Source of the DNA: Thuidium tamariscinum
Lineage: Eukaryota; Streptophyta; Bryopsida; Hypnales; Thuidiaceae
Reading direction: 5' to 3'
DNA length: 64,000 bases
NCBI GenBank assembly: GCA_947034885.2
Contig: OX344754.2
Coordinates: 1,116,001-1,180,000 of the forward strand
A program made the position numbers and the translations under genes. Positions within the stretch are counted from its first letter, which is position 1, and each line of letters begins with the position of its first letter. Under the pieces are notes generated by a model, which worked only from the letters and a program-made list of their open reading frames with translations, did not search any database and was not told the DNA's origin. This document shows, in pieces, positions 36,048-47,085 of the stretch.

Positions 36048-36087
36048 TGTTGGGAGCGTAAGCGTCTACCAAGGGGGCCCATAAAAA
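36012..36087. repeat. Hairpin-type junction repeat, copy B
   Basis: CCCCTTGGTAG (36024) and CTACCAAGGGG (36066) surround a second hairpin, CGCTCCCAA.GTTGGGAGCG. It is preceded by AAGTTCCCCGTT and followed by CCCATAAAAA, exactly as in copy A at 16227. It forms the junction between the Sec61-beta fragment and transposon sequence. Confidence 0.8.
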
Positions 36088-37951
36088 ATCATTTTTTTTG
36101 GAATCAAAAATTTGAAATTGTTTTTATAGATTTATATATACATAGAAAGTTTTGAATCATTACATTTGGATTAATCAATCAAAAGTTATGAAGGGTTTTA
36201 GTTTGCAGGTAGTTATAGATTCTCTACTCTAAAATAAACTTTGAAGTCCTTTATTTTACTCAATTTTCAATATTTTTGAAAAAAACAAACCCCGTTGGAT
36301 GTAGATTGTTTATTACAACATTTGAACCATTGGGATTGGCATTTTGCAATTCAATAAATAAATTGTTACCATTTTTGTATTTTGAATCATTCTCTACTTC
36401 TTTCTATTTATTATTTTTTTGTACAGTGGGGTACTAATCAAAATGTCGTTTTTGAATTCGTAGTGCAAAAAAATTTAGTACTACCAACTTTGAAAGCCTC
36501 TCGAGAGCTCAAAAATTGGCATTTTACCATAAAATTTTTACCACACCAAAAAAAAGTTATTCAAAATCTACCAACATGGGTAGTGGTGAGAAACATTTCA
36601 CTACTTTCAACTTTGACACCTTCCTAAGGATTGATTTTTTTTTTTGCCACGAAATTTTTGTCACAAAACAATATCTATGTTTTAAATATGTATAAAAAAT
36701 TTCAAGGTAAAAAGTTTTTTTTTAAGAAGATATTTGAAATCTCCCAACAAGTGTAGTTTTGAGAAAATTTTCACTATTGCCGACTTTGACACCCTCCCAA
36801 GGGCTGAAAATTTGTCTATTGAACATGAAATTTTTTGAATAAGATCAACTTTATGTTGATAATATATGTTCCAAATTTCAAATTCAAAATGCTTACCCAA
36901 AAAAAGATATTCAAAATCTCTCAACATGTGTAGTTGTGAGGTTGAGTTTTTACATTTGTGTCAAACTTTGCTCCACAAAATAACACTATACTAAGGGCTC
37001 AAAAACCCCTCCTCACAACTACACATGTTGGAAGATTTTGTATATCTTTTTTTTGGTAATTCATTTGAATTTGAAATTTGGAGAACATATTATCAACATA
37101 GAGATGACTTCACAAAAAAAATTCATGGTAAGAAACCAATTTTTCAGCCCTTGAGAGGGTGTCAAAGTTGGCAATTGTGAAAATTTTCTCAAAACTACAC
37201 TTGTTGGGAGATTTCAAATATCTTCTTAAAAAAAAAACATTTACCTTGAAATTTTTTATACATATTTAAAACATAGATATTGTTTTGTGACAAAAATTTC
37301 ATGGCAAAAGAAAAAAAAATCAATCCTTAGGAAGGTGTCAAAGTTGAAAGTAGTGAAATGTTTCTCACTACTATCCATGTTGGTAGATTTTGAATAACTT
37401 TTTTTTGGTGAGTCTTTTGGATTTGAAATTTGTCATGCATATAACTAACTTAAAGATGATTATGTGGAAAAAATTTCGTGGTAAAATACCAATTTTTGAG
37501 CTCTCGGGAGGCTTTCAAAGTTGACAGTATTAAAAATTTTCTCACTACGAATTCAAAAACGACATTTTGATTGGTACCCCATTGTACATATTGCACAATT
37601 CCAAATGATTTGAAAATTTTCAAACATGTAGCCAACTTGAATTGAAGAATGAATTGAAAGAGTTGCAACCATTTTGGACATTTTTTCATACAAATATGGC
37701 CTTTTGAAGTGCAGCTGCCCAGATTTTTGCAGTGGTAAAAAAAAGATTTTTGTAACTTCAAACACTAATTTCTTGCAATCTACATGGCGGAAATTTTTGA
37801 ATTTTTTTCCACATCTTTACAAAATAGTGCACTAAAAGATCCTGTGGTTATATATGTCAAAAAATGTTTTTTTTCCTAAAATTTGGTAGTTGTCCTAGAA
37901 ATGACATTTTAGAGTAGTTTTGGTGGAAATATAGTTGCGGTCCTTTAAGGG
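36088..37951 (-). mobile_element. TTAA-type family 5 element, left end missing, interrupted by a foldback element
   Basis: 36180-36420 and 37585-37951 together match the right half of the 30456-32611 element in reverse (GATTGTTTATTACAA; TTTTAGTTTG.; right end GGTCCTTTAAGGGTTAG). The left part is replaced by the hairpin junction and gene fragments. 36424-37584 is a separate insertion. Confidence 0.65.
36424..37584. mobile_element. Tc1/mariner-like foldback element with ~560-bp arms (1,161 bp)
   Basis: Flanked by TA (36422-36423; 37585-37586). Ends CAGTGGGGTACTAATCAAAA and complement CAATGGGGTACCAATCAAAA. The two arms are complementary almost to the centre near 36970, for example TCTACCAACATGG against CCATGTTGGTAGA and CTCCCAACAAGTGTAG against CTACACTTGTTGGGAG. 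CAGT-starting ends inserted at TA are typical of Tc1/mariner. There is no transposase. A read-through transcript would form a very long hairpin. Confidence 0.85.
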
Positions 37952-38079
37952 TTAGAAGGAAGTTGGATGCCGTTTGAAGGTGGTTAGCACTAGTGGTGAC
38001 TGGTGTTACCATTGAGTGCTTGAATATCAAATGAATGGAAGTTTGCCTTATGTCATGAAATGACATACCCAATGTTTAA

Positions 38080-39161
38080 CCCTAGACCGCCCAGCTTCAG
38101 ACCGCTTTACCTACACGCTATGAAACCTGTGAGTGAAGAATGACATCGCATAGTGCTGTCTGGGTGAAATTGCCAAAATTTGGAGTTGGGGTCGGTAATG
38201 AAGTCACAGACAATAGAAAATCCATAAGAAATGTAGACATTCAAGTTCTGAATGAGTGGAAGTAAGAATTAGAAGTAGCTGAAACTGCTCACTGATGCCA
38301 ATGTTTTTAGGGAATTGTGGAACGATTTAGGCCGATTGTAGACAGTAGGCACCAAGATCTCCCGAATGTAGAAGTGGGTTACATTGATACAACAAAAGGA
38401 AGTCGTTGTACAAGAAATTGGCACAAGATTATGCAAAATGGCGCAACGAGGAGAATTTAGAGACGAATTTTTAGCAATGGTTGACCATGACTATCGAAAT
38501 TGTGCTCGAGCCTAAAATTGGGTATTGTCGGTTTACAGAGACTGCTACGGCAATGCACACGAAACACACACTGCGAACAAAAACAAGCACCTCGGACACT
38601 ATAAACATGTCGATGTTACATTCCGGGGGCATTATACGACAATTCTCTCGATTGCAATGTTCACAATTGCGAATTCATCTCAACAAAACTTGAAAAAGCC
38701 AACCAGAGTTTGAAATTTCCAAAACATGGACGCACAAACCTTAGCAGGAGTGCATGGCTGCTCTACTATAGACTAAGAAAAACATGTCCTCTAAAAGTAT
38801 AATAGAACCGCTCTACATATAATTGAAAACCAAACTGGGATTTCTAAACCCTGGGAAACAAGTATTTTTGTCCTTCGCCAAAAATTGGATCCGAAGGCAA
38901 CGGCCTCCTACTGGCTCGTCCCAGTCACAATTTGGACATTTGGCCCAAACTACCAAGTCCCGCCTTTGACTATTGTTGATTCAGCCCTCCATTCACAATA
39001 CTGCGACGCTTGAATGGCAACAAGAATTCAGCGATGAGCTTCAAAATTTTGTCGTCTCCCTCAGCAACACTTGTTTCCTCTGATTTCGAGACTCTCAATG
39101 CACACCTCAGCCTTTTTTTAATTTCCAGTGGATACATTTCGTCCCCCTAGGCGGTCTAGGG
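38080..39161. mobile_element. TTAA-flanked element family 7 (1,082 bp), piggyBac-like ends
   Basis: Perfect TTAA at 38076-38079 and 39162-39165. Ends CCCTAGACCGCC and complement CCCTAGACCGCC are perfect inverted repeats; the CCCTAGA start is the same as in the original piggyBac element. The interior is noticeably less AT-rich than its surroundings but has only short open frames. I could not identify a transposase or captured gene in it. Confidence 0.85.
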
Positions 39162-39313
39162 TTAAGATACGAGGTAGGTATGAAAGTCATTAAGAATAAA
39201 GAATCCACAACTAATGTTGGTAGATGCTTGACATATGCAATGTTAGAAGAATATGACTTTTGATATTACTAGAAGTGAAATGCCACATAGATGCATTGGA
39301 GAGCTTCAATTAA

Positions 39314-39940
39314 CCCCTAAAGCCTTGAACAACGTTTTTTGAGATTATAAATTTTTTGGGCAACTCACTACAGATGGAGTTTTTTTGTTTTTTTTCATGG
39401 AAATTTTGATACAATGTGTGCCCAAAGAGTAGCTTTAAGGCCCAACAATTTTCATAACATTGTTTATTACAACATTTTAACCATTGGGATTGAAAATTTT
39501 CAATTCTATGAATAAAATGTTCACAATTTAGTATTTTGGCTCATTTTTTACTTCTTTCTACTTACTTATTTTTCCCTATATGTTGTACAATTCCAAATGG
39601 TTTGAAATTTTTTTGAGAATGTAGCCAACTTGCATTGAAGTATGAATTCAAAGAGTAACCACCATTTTGAATTTTCTTTTCACACAAATGTGATCTTGTG
39701 AAGGCAGCTGCCCGGATTTTCGCAAGGATAAAAAAACAATTTTTGTCAATTCAAATGATTATATCTTGCAATCTACACGGTGAAAATTTGTGAAATTTTT
39801 TCCACATGTTTACAAACCACCTTACTACAAGATCCTACGGTTACATGAGTCAAAAATGTGTTTAAAAAAAATTGCACTTGTATTAAAAATGACAGTTTCG
39901 GAGCATTTTTGATGAAAACATAGTCAAAAACCTTTAGGGG
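39314..39940 (-). mobile_element. TTAA-flanked family 5 element (627 bp)
   Basis: Exact TTAA on both sides (39310-39313; 39941-39944). The left end is CCCCTAAAGCC and the right-end complement is CCCCTAAAGG. The interior (ACCATTGGGATTG, CTTCTTTCTACTTA, TGCAATCTACACGG) matches the right half of 30456-32611 in reverse. Confidence 0.85.
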
Positions 39941-39944
39941 TTAA

Positions 39945-40894
39945 AAAGTGTCAATGACGGACATAGCACTTAATATCTAAACAAGATTGCTTTTGCTAAG
40001 ATCCAATATGTTTCACTTCTATTTGATCAAGGAAATACTACATTTTAGGGGTTACTTTGTTTTATTGTCAAACTGATTGAAAACAAAAAGTTCAAATACA
40101 ATATTAAAAATAAAATTTTATAGAAGTAAAAAGTTTGCTTCTTCAACTTTGCATAAGCCTCCTCTAAAGATTTTGTGATCCAACAATTTAAATTTTTCTT
40201 TTGCAATTGTTGCACACTTTCATTTTCTTTGGTCTTCTAAATAAAGTTTTGTCAATTTTCAATGCATCAAAATTTGCCCTCATGACAGTGTAAAAATATC
40301 CATATCTAAAATTAGGATGTTTGTTTTATTTTGGTTGTTACAATGACAATGAAATCTCTTGGATTGTGCATACCTAAGTTGCATTTTTAGTACTTTTAGA
40401 AAGCCCTTTGTGAGAAGGGGTGCACATGCTTTCTTTTGTGACATTTGGACCCATAGTGTGAAAGTTGTTGAATTCAAAAAAATTATGAATTCAAAAATTA
40501 AAGAATTATTATTTTTTCTATATTTTATTGGCTTTGTCTTTTTGGATAGAGTCCATGGCATCAACTATATACATGGGTTTTCAATCTCTTTTTCCAAATC
40601 TTATCTATAACTTTATTCATACTCCAATACAATGACATAGACAAACAATTGTTTGGGGGTGGGGCCGCCTCAGTGGACCCCTGTTTGGTCGAGGGGGGAG
40701 GCTACTTAAGACCTAGGTAGACCCCTAGTTGATCAAAGAGGGTTTCGAAGGCAAACTTCATTGAGTTCAATATTTGTTTATTTTAATAATTTTGTTAAAT
40801 TTCCCCTCCATTTAATATTATAGTATTTTCTAGCAACAAAATTAATATCATTGTTCACTTAAGATAGAGCTTCATGATGACTCCGTTCTTGTTA
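39945..40894. other. Spacer with an eroded repeat at 40350-40500
   Basis: 40350-40500 follows the Helitron units at 55440-55740 word by word with many changes (AAAGCCCT..GTGAG.AGGGGTGCAC, then GTGAAAGTTGTTGAATTC), so it is an old relative. 40645-40740 is a small GC-rich patch of unknown nature. Confidence 0.5.
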
Positions 40895-41590
40895 GAGCAT
40901 CCTCACAATTGCCCAACCAAATGTGTAAACTGGGTATTTGGCCAAGCCAAGTAATAGTCTATACCCCACTGCACACAAAATAGGACTCAAAATTTGCCTG
41001 ACCATTGCCAAATTTACTGAGGAAACAACAAAATGGAGAGTTGCCAACCTCGCCTGATAAGGGGGTTTAACTATACTTTGGACCTCGAAATCGAGGTTGA
41101 CACTCAAGCTATCCATCCAATTTGAATTTTTTTTTTAAATGAAATACTTACACTTATAGGAAATGAGACTTTTATTGTCTCAAGAAAGATGAAAAATGAA
41201 ATCCATCTTGGTTTGAATTTTCCATGAGAAGTGGAGCTCACTACATCATCTTGGGGTGAAGGGAGGTGTTCAATCCATGTGGGACAAAGGAGAGTGTGAA
41301 CTTGAAGGAATTGGGGATACAAGAAGCCTTGTTCTATTGCAAACTCAAATTATTTTGAGATCTCCTCGAGCAAGGAGAGTGAGACTTCAAACAATAAAAA
41401 AACTAATTTTTTGATGTTCAAATTTATGACAAAATAAACTGGAAACTTTAGCAAAAAAATTTGTCCCTTTTAAAAAGTTGCCTTCACCGTTTTATTATGG
41501 GACAAATCATTGTCACATGGCCCGACCACAATTCAAAAGCCCTGCAAAAGGTCTGATTTTGAGTCCATTGAGGAAGCCGTGGAGATGCTC
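40895..41590. mobile_element. PIF/Harbinger-like MITE (696 bp)
   Basis: TTA is duplicated at 40892-40894 and 41591-41593. Ends GAGCATCCTCAC and complement GAGCATCTCCAC. TTA duplication with GAGCATC ends suits PIF/Harbinger-type MITEs of plants. Non-coding. Confidence 0.72.
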
Positions 41591-41593
41591 TTA

Positions 41594-42227
41594 TAAGTTA
41601 TTGTACCAATGGCACAATATGTTGGTAAGGAAGGAGGCTTAGAAACCACTCATCTAAGGGCTAGTCCACCTTTTTCATGTATCTCTTGAGATGAAAATAT
41701 TTTTAGTTTATTTTTCAGCCAAAGAGAAATAGATGAGGAATCTAACACAAGTCGTTTCATATTTTTTTAAGCATTATTGAATTAGTTATGAATTTTCAAA
41801 CACAATCTGATGTAGGTTCCTATTTATGATCATAGGCCCTTGGAAACCCATCTATGCATATTTTGAAAAAAATTCAGGGCTACTTCAAAAACTAACATTG
41901 CTACATGTGTAAAGTAATTGAAATGGTTTCTAAAGGTGTCCTTTTCAAAATCTGAAATGAATACTTGGTTTAATCATTATTTCAGATTTTTCAATACTTG
42001 TAAGAAGGTAGTTGAACAACAAATTCAAATTTTGAATTAAATTAGTAGACACCTACCTACTTGGTTAGGAATGAACCAAGTATGATTCTTAAACCATCCA
42101 TTGAAGAAGTAAAAACAAATCTCATCAAGCTCCATTGGAATCCAAAGTTCATTTTTCCAAAGTTCACATGTCCATTTCAAAGCCCCTACTGCATGGTTAC
42201 AAAAGCCTACTCGGTTTTAGAACCCTC
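41594..42227. other. Spacer made of dispersed-repeat pieces
   Basis: 41700-41790 resembles part of MITE family 2 (CAAGTCGTTTCATATTTTTT.A, GAATTAGTTAT). 42080-42227 resembles 19620-19790. No gene. Confidence 0.5.
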
Positions 42228-42451
42228 TCCTACCCCCCTATGAAGATATGTTGTTTGTTTGTTTGGATGTTTGTTACGTTGAGATCTCCTGGACCGTGAG
42301 GCGTGTTTGGTACCGTCGGAAAGCCCTCGGCAAGGAGGGATGCACAGGCTTTGATTCATGGTCTTCCAACCTACAGCATGAAAGTTATTGAATTTTGAAG
42401 TTTCTATACATTAAAAAAATTAGACCATGGCAACGGCACGGGCCACCCTAG
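42228..42451 (+). mobile_element. Helitron-type non-autonomous element, single-unit copy
   Basis: The 3' end carries a short hairpin (CCATG..CACGG, eroded; CCGTG..CACGG in the other copy), then GCCACC and terminal CTAG followed by T at 42452, as Helitrons require. The interior matches 55440-55797 (AGATCTCCTGGAC, AAAGCCCTCGGC, GAAAGTTATTGAATTTTGAA). The 5' end is placed at a TC and is approximate. It lies about 150-250 bases upstream of the likely CPP1 leader exon. Confidence 0.75.
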
Positions 42452-42599
42452 TAGTAATCAAACAGGAAACGCATCTCAATCCTGGGAAGTGAAGAATGTG
42501 AACCTCGTCTGTAGTGTCAGTATCCTCCACGTAGGATTTCCAACGGGTCTCCGCCAATCGACCTAGTTGGCAATCCCGACCCGTCTTGCATCGTCGATG

Positions 42600-44070
42600 T
42601 GAAGCTTGCCTTCCGTTCCTTGCATCCGTCCATTGCCAGAGAAAAGCTCGGTGCTACGCCATAGCCATACCCACCTTCACGAAAGCACCTTCCACTCCAA
42701 ACCCTCGCATCACCGATATATTCCTTGGAGACGACGAGCCTCAGTGCTCTGTCTGTGCCGTGCTCCGCTCCGCATTCGGAGCATCACTCAGTTCGCTTCA
42801 ATTCAGCCTCCGATTTCATGGATTGAGCTTCTCGTGGGGAGAATCGACGCGGCGTGCTCGCTTGTGCCCTTTATTCGAACTTCTCGTGAGTATTCGTGCT
42901 GGATTATTTATGTAATTTGAATTTACCCGTGATTTGCCGTTTTGTTGGTCGCGGTCTGCATTTTCTTCAGCTATTTGAGCACTACGTTGGAAATTTTAGT
43001 TCGAGACCTCTGCGAGATTTTTGCATTTTAGGTCGATCTTGGAGATTTTGTGTCGATGGACTCCTTGTGCATTGAATCGTGCTCTTCCTGGCTTACGGAA
43101 ATTTGAAAGAGTGATTTGCCGTTGTTTTAGTGGTGGTTCGCATTTTGGAGCTCTTGGAGCACCGCGTGGTAATGCTTTGGCCGTGTTATTTCTATGCCTT
43201 TGCGAGATGTGTGTATGTGTAGGGGTTTGAGTTGGTGAAGCATTTTAGGTCATGTTTTGATTTTGTTGTGATTATAATTGGATGAAATGGAGGTTTCTGA
43301 GATTTGTGGAGTTTTGTCCTGCGTTGGTTCTATTTAAGCTCAGGAAACTGGTCGATGCGGTTACATTGTAATAAAGACATCGTTTTTGAGGGACATTGAC
43401 CAGATTTTTTTCGTTCTAACCATAATCCCTGGTTATCATACTACCTGCCGGTTATCACCGGTTTTGTGTTTGTTGGGAGAGGGTATTTTGAAAACAATTC
43501 GGCGTCTGAAGGAAGAATATTGGAATGCATTGCAGTTTGATCGAACTTATAAATTCTTATTTTGGGTTATCCTGTGATGATCACATTTAATTGTAGATGA
43601 GGCATTTTATGTACTCTTGATCACAACAGTCTAATAATTATAAAAGCTTGTCATAGGACTTTGTTTGGAGAAGAATGTCTGTTTAGGTCTGAATAAGCAC
43701 CGTCTTGTACCAGAAGTCATGGTTATCACTTGAATTGTGACCATTATGATTGTTTGAATGGTCATATGTAATCATGGTCCAGACTGCTGTTGATAGTGCA
43801 TTCTTAGAATTCAGGAGTGCAGAAGGATACCATGGCACCAGTAACGTGTTTTCACTCTCAAGCTTTGTCATCGTGCCTTAAACAACAGGTTGGTAACTTC
43901 TAGAATATGACTTTGCTTCTTTGGTTTGCATTGTAGTTTTGGTGATAAACAAATGCTGGTTGCTTTGTTCTGCTATTGTATGGAGGAATATCAATTTTCG
44001 ACATTTTTGAAAGTTGTTTGGATATATCTCTTGTTGATGAAATTTCTCATCGGATACAATAAGGGTTCAG
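42600..44070 (+). other. Candidate 5' leader exon (to 42885) and leader intron of the CPP1-type gene
   Basis: 42480-42885 has gene-like composition. A strong donor, TCTC|GTGAGT, lies at 42886, and an acceptor, GGTTCAG, ends at 44070, two bases before the ATG used for CPP1, implying a 1.2-kb leader intron. After such splicing the leader is open in the CPP1 frame back to an ATG at 42606, so a longer N-terminus cannot be excluded. The ATG at 44073 fits better because it begins a plastid-transit-like sequence. Confidence 0.5.
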
Positions 44071-44072
44071 CA

Positions 44073-45395
44073 ATGTTTGCTTTGCAGGCGATCTTATGCA
44101 GAGAGTCCCCATCGTGTTCTCTCCGTCCATTTCTAGTTCCGTCCATCAGTTCCTCTCTCTCTTCCTATTTGGCTGCTCCAAATCAGACCTCATCATCACT
44201 ATTTCTCAAACGTCTTTCATATGGAACTTATTTGTGCGCACGGCAGTCAAGCATTACTAGTCATGCCAAGAGTGGGTCCTCTTTCCGCAAATTGCTGCAA
44301 AGACTCTCGGTGAGATCAGCTCACTCGGAAAATGGTGTCTGGAAGTCAGCAGGCGAAAATGGTCAACAGAAACGGCGTGTAATAGCAAAAGCTAATGACT
44401 CAACAGCAGATGAACCTCAGTCTTCAGAGATGTCTCTGGAGAATGCATTGAAGCTGCTTGGAGTTGGAGAAGGTGCATCCTTTGAAGAGATACTGAAAGC
44501 GAAGAAGGTGATGATGGATAGGAGTGGTGGTGATCAAGAACAAGTCATGCAGGTCAGCATTTGTGGGTTCTGTTGCGCGACCTTTATTGTAATCGTATTT
44601 TTATTGCTATTTCAACAATTTACAGATGCTGTGGCTATGATTTGCTTGCAGGTCGAGGCAGCATATGATATGCTATTGATGCAAAGTCTGTCACAGCGGC
44701 GATCTGGAAAAGTTCTCAACAGTGCTGTTCGTTATGCCGACGTTCGAAAGCCTAAGTCTTCTTCTTCCGGTGTTGGACCAGAATGGATGCAGAAGGCCTT
44801 GAAGAGTGCACCTGTCTCTCTTCAGACTCCTTCAACTTCGGAACTTGGCACTCAATCAGCACTATTTGCAGCTTTGATTATTTGGACTTTCGCAACTGGA
44901 GCCATGTCTTCCTCGAATCAGGGAGCAGCTACTGGTCAGGATACACCAGGGTTTATATTGGCTATTGGATTCGGTCTTGCTATTTTCTTCTTAAGGAAGC
45001 AAAATATCAAATTAGGTGAGGCTCTTCGAGTAACAATCTGACTGGAGTGTTACCCTGCTTTCACATTATTACTCAGGGATTCTTTTGACCGTACTTAATG
45101 GTTGGAGTCTTGTTTCTCAGAATAACTGAAATCGTAAAAATGTCAATGCTCACTCTGCTATTATTTGATCTGCATACACCAACAGAGAATCACATTTTGA
45201 TTTCTTGTCATGTGTTCAGGAAAAGCATCTCTTATCACGATTGGAGGGTTAGTGTCAGGAGCCTTGCTCGGTGGACTAGTGGAGTCTTGGCTCCGTGTAG
45301 ACATTGTTCCAGTATTGGGAATTGGATCGCCTGCGATTGTTGTCAGTGAGTTTGTGCTGTTCTCCCTGTGGTTCAGCTCTTTGTATTTGAGGTGA
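44073..45395 (+). CDS. CPP1: CPP1-type chloroplast J-like membrane protein (DUF3353)
   Basis: Three exons in agreement of phase: 44073-44552, 44652-45015 and 45220-45395, giving 339 residues. The start MFALQAILCRESPSCSLRPF opens a Ser-rich, acid-poor stretch typical of a plastid transit peptide. Residues ~110-200 (MSLENALKLLGVGEGASFEE ... VEAAYDMLLMQSLSQRRSGK) are the J-domain-like region, lacking a clear HPD motif. Then come three or four membrane helices: SALFAALIIWTFATGAM, GFILAIGFGLAIFF, SLITIGGLVSGALLGGL and AIVVSEFVLFSLWFSSL. In Arabidopsis CPP1 this family acts as a holdase that stabilises the chlorophyll enzyme POR in plastid membranes. It is longer than the Arabidopsis protein, mainly at the N-terminus. 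The gene looks intact and probably expressed. Confidence 0.88.
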
Positions 45396-46523
45396 TAAAT
45401 GCCATCTCTCACTGCATTGTGCTCCGGCAGCAGTTCAGCGCATGTTTGAGATTAGACAGTACTACTCAGTTGAGCATGTCTGATGTAAACAGTGACTGTG
45501 ACATGCGACCATTGTAAAGCCTTGAGAAACAGAGGAAAAAATATATATATTGTGTAGATTCAATGAAGTACAGAAATTTGGGTGTGAAGATCACTTTTTT
45601 GTACATATCCCCACTTTTGTGTGTATCGATGTTCTCTATTATCATGTATTCTATGCTTGAAATCTAACCTTGAGAATCATGGTGCAAACAGATTTTGACA
45701 TTCTCGTTATTTGAGAGATGCACACTATGTTTTCTTCATGCAGGTATCCTGTCTAGCACTGGAATGGCAATAATGTGTGGTAGTGTACTGAGATATACAC
45801 AGCAGTTTTTAAACTTTATTTCGTTGAACAGAGATCGACGTGACAACACGGACATGAAACATCTCATTTCAATTGAAGAGTAAACTCGGGTAACTTAACC
45901 TAAGCAATCCGGATTTGTCTCACACGATACCTAAGAAAGTCTCGTGCCACGTGTCCTGAAAATAGTTGTTGTTTTATACCCCTGTGAAAGGCTGTAAAGG
46001 CAAGGACCTTGTGATAAGCCGTGTGCTCGCATAACAACAGTTGTCAGCGGTGGTGGTTAGCACGTCGGCGGCTCAGTCAGGAGAATATCCGAGTGACTGC
46101 ATGAGTGGAAACACAAAAGCCAATACAGGAGTTTTTGGCACATTCTGAAAACATTGAGTACTATAGAATTACATGTAACATAGAAGTATCTAAAAAATCC
46201 AACTCTCTCCAGTACCTTAGGGGCCTTTTGGAGTGCTACCAAGAAGACCTTTTAACTGTGGTTGTGATTGTGGAGTGTTGGTAACTTAGAATGTGGTGCA
46301 ATATGGCTGTAAGGATGGTTCTACTTTACACGTACAAGGGGAACAGAAGTTTGAGGTCGCCTCCCTCCTTATCAATATCACTTACAAAATTGGGACATTC
46401 ATGATCAATCAGCTACGATTGGTGATACATTTTTAGCAGTTGATAGGTCAGATACATTTAAATCATCGTATTGAACATCTTTTTAACTGGAAAAAACTTT
46501 TTTTTAAAGTTGTAAATTTTCAT
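45396..46523. other. 3' flank of the CPP1-type gene; otherwise unassigned
   Basis: The sequence stays less AT-rich for about 600 bases after the stop, as expected of a 3' UTR and flank. AAATATATATAT near 45539 may serve in polyadenylation. 45900-46320 has unique-looking, balanced composition but no protein or tRNA that I recognise. Confidence 0.45.
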
Positions 46524-46527
46524 TTAA

Positions 46528-47085
46528 TCCTTCAAGGGCCTGAAAGCCTTTTGCAACCATATAATATATTATGAATTTGGTGGTATTTGATAAAGAAAAA
46601 AAAAGCATTGATCAAATACTTTTGGCACAAAATAAACTAAGGTAGAAGGCTCAACAATCGCCCATCTAAGGGCTGAAACTGAATTTTGAGGAGGTGAAAC
46701 ATCTTGAAATATTTTTTAGAATATTTTCCTTGAAAGACAAGTGGAATTGACATCTAATCCAAGTCATTTCATGTTTTTTGGAGCTTTGTGGAATTAGTTA
46801 TCAAATTTTGAAGTGAAAGGGGATAGGGCTCTAAAATGGTGCTCTAGCTAAATGTTCATTGTTGGTACACTGTTGAAGGTTATGAAAAAGCAACATGTAC
46901 AAATACTGTTCATTTAGGGTAGGGCACCATTTTAGAACCTACTCCATTTAGGAACCTTCTACCTTAATGATCATGATTATAGTGCATGTATAACAATGTA
47001 TCACAATTCATACACTAAACCACAATTAAAGAGTTATGAAGCTAAATACAAATTTTATAGAAGGACCCCAAGGGCCTTTCAAGTA
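46528..47085. mobile_element. TTAA-flanked element family 8, copy 1, carrying a nested MITE
   Basis: TTAA at 46524-46527 and 47086-47089. Ends TCCTTCAAGGGCC and complement TACTTGAAAGGCCC are imperfect inverted repeats. Apart from the nested 46640-46964 insertion it aligns with 50310-50535 (TATTATGAATTTGGTGGTAT against TATTATGGATTCAATGGTAT; AACAATGTAT.ACAATTCATAC). Confidence 0.68.
46640..46964 (+). mobile_element. TA-flanked MITE family 2, copy B (325 bp), nested
   Basis: TA on both sides (46638-46639; 46965-46966). Ends AGGTAGAAGGCTC and complement AGGTAGAAGGTTCC. It aligns along its full length with 17774-18094 (GGGCTGAAACTGAATTT; TTGACATCTAATCCAAGT). The related element at 50310-50535 lacks this segment at the matching position, giving an empty site. 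Confidence 0.87.

Noticed and set aside
38481-38713. Short open frames inside the 38080-39161 element, considered as a transposase or captured gene
   Set aside because: No DDE or other motif is visible; the stretch is short and both overlapping frames look equally arbitrary.
46040-46090. A tRNA-like stretch (GGTGGTTAGCACGTCGG...)
   Set aside because: The arms do not fold into a cloverleaf by inspection and the T-arm consensus is missing.
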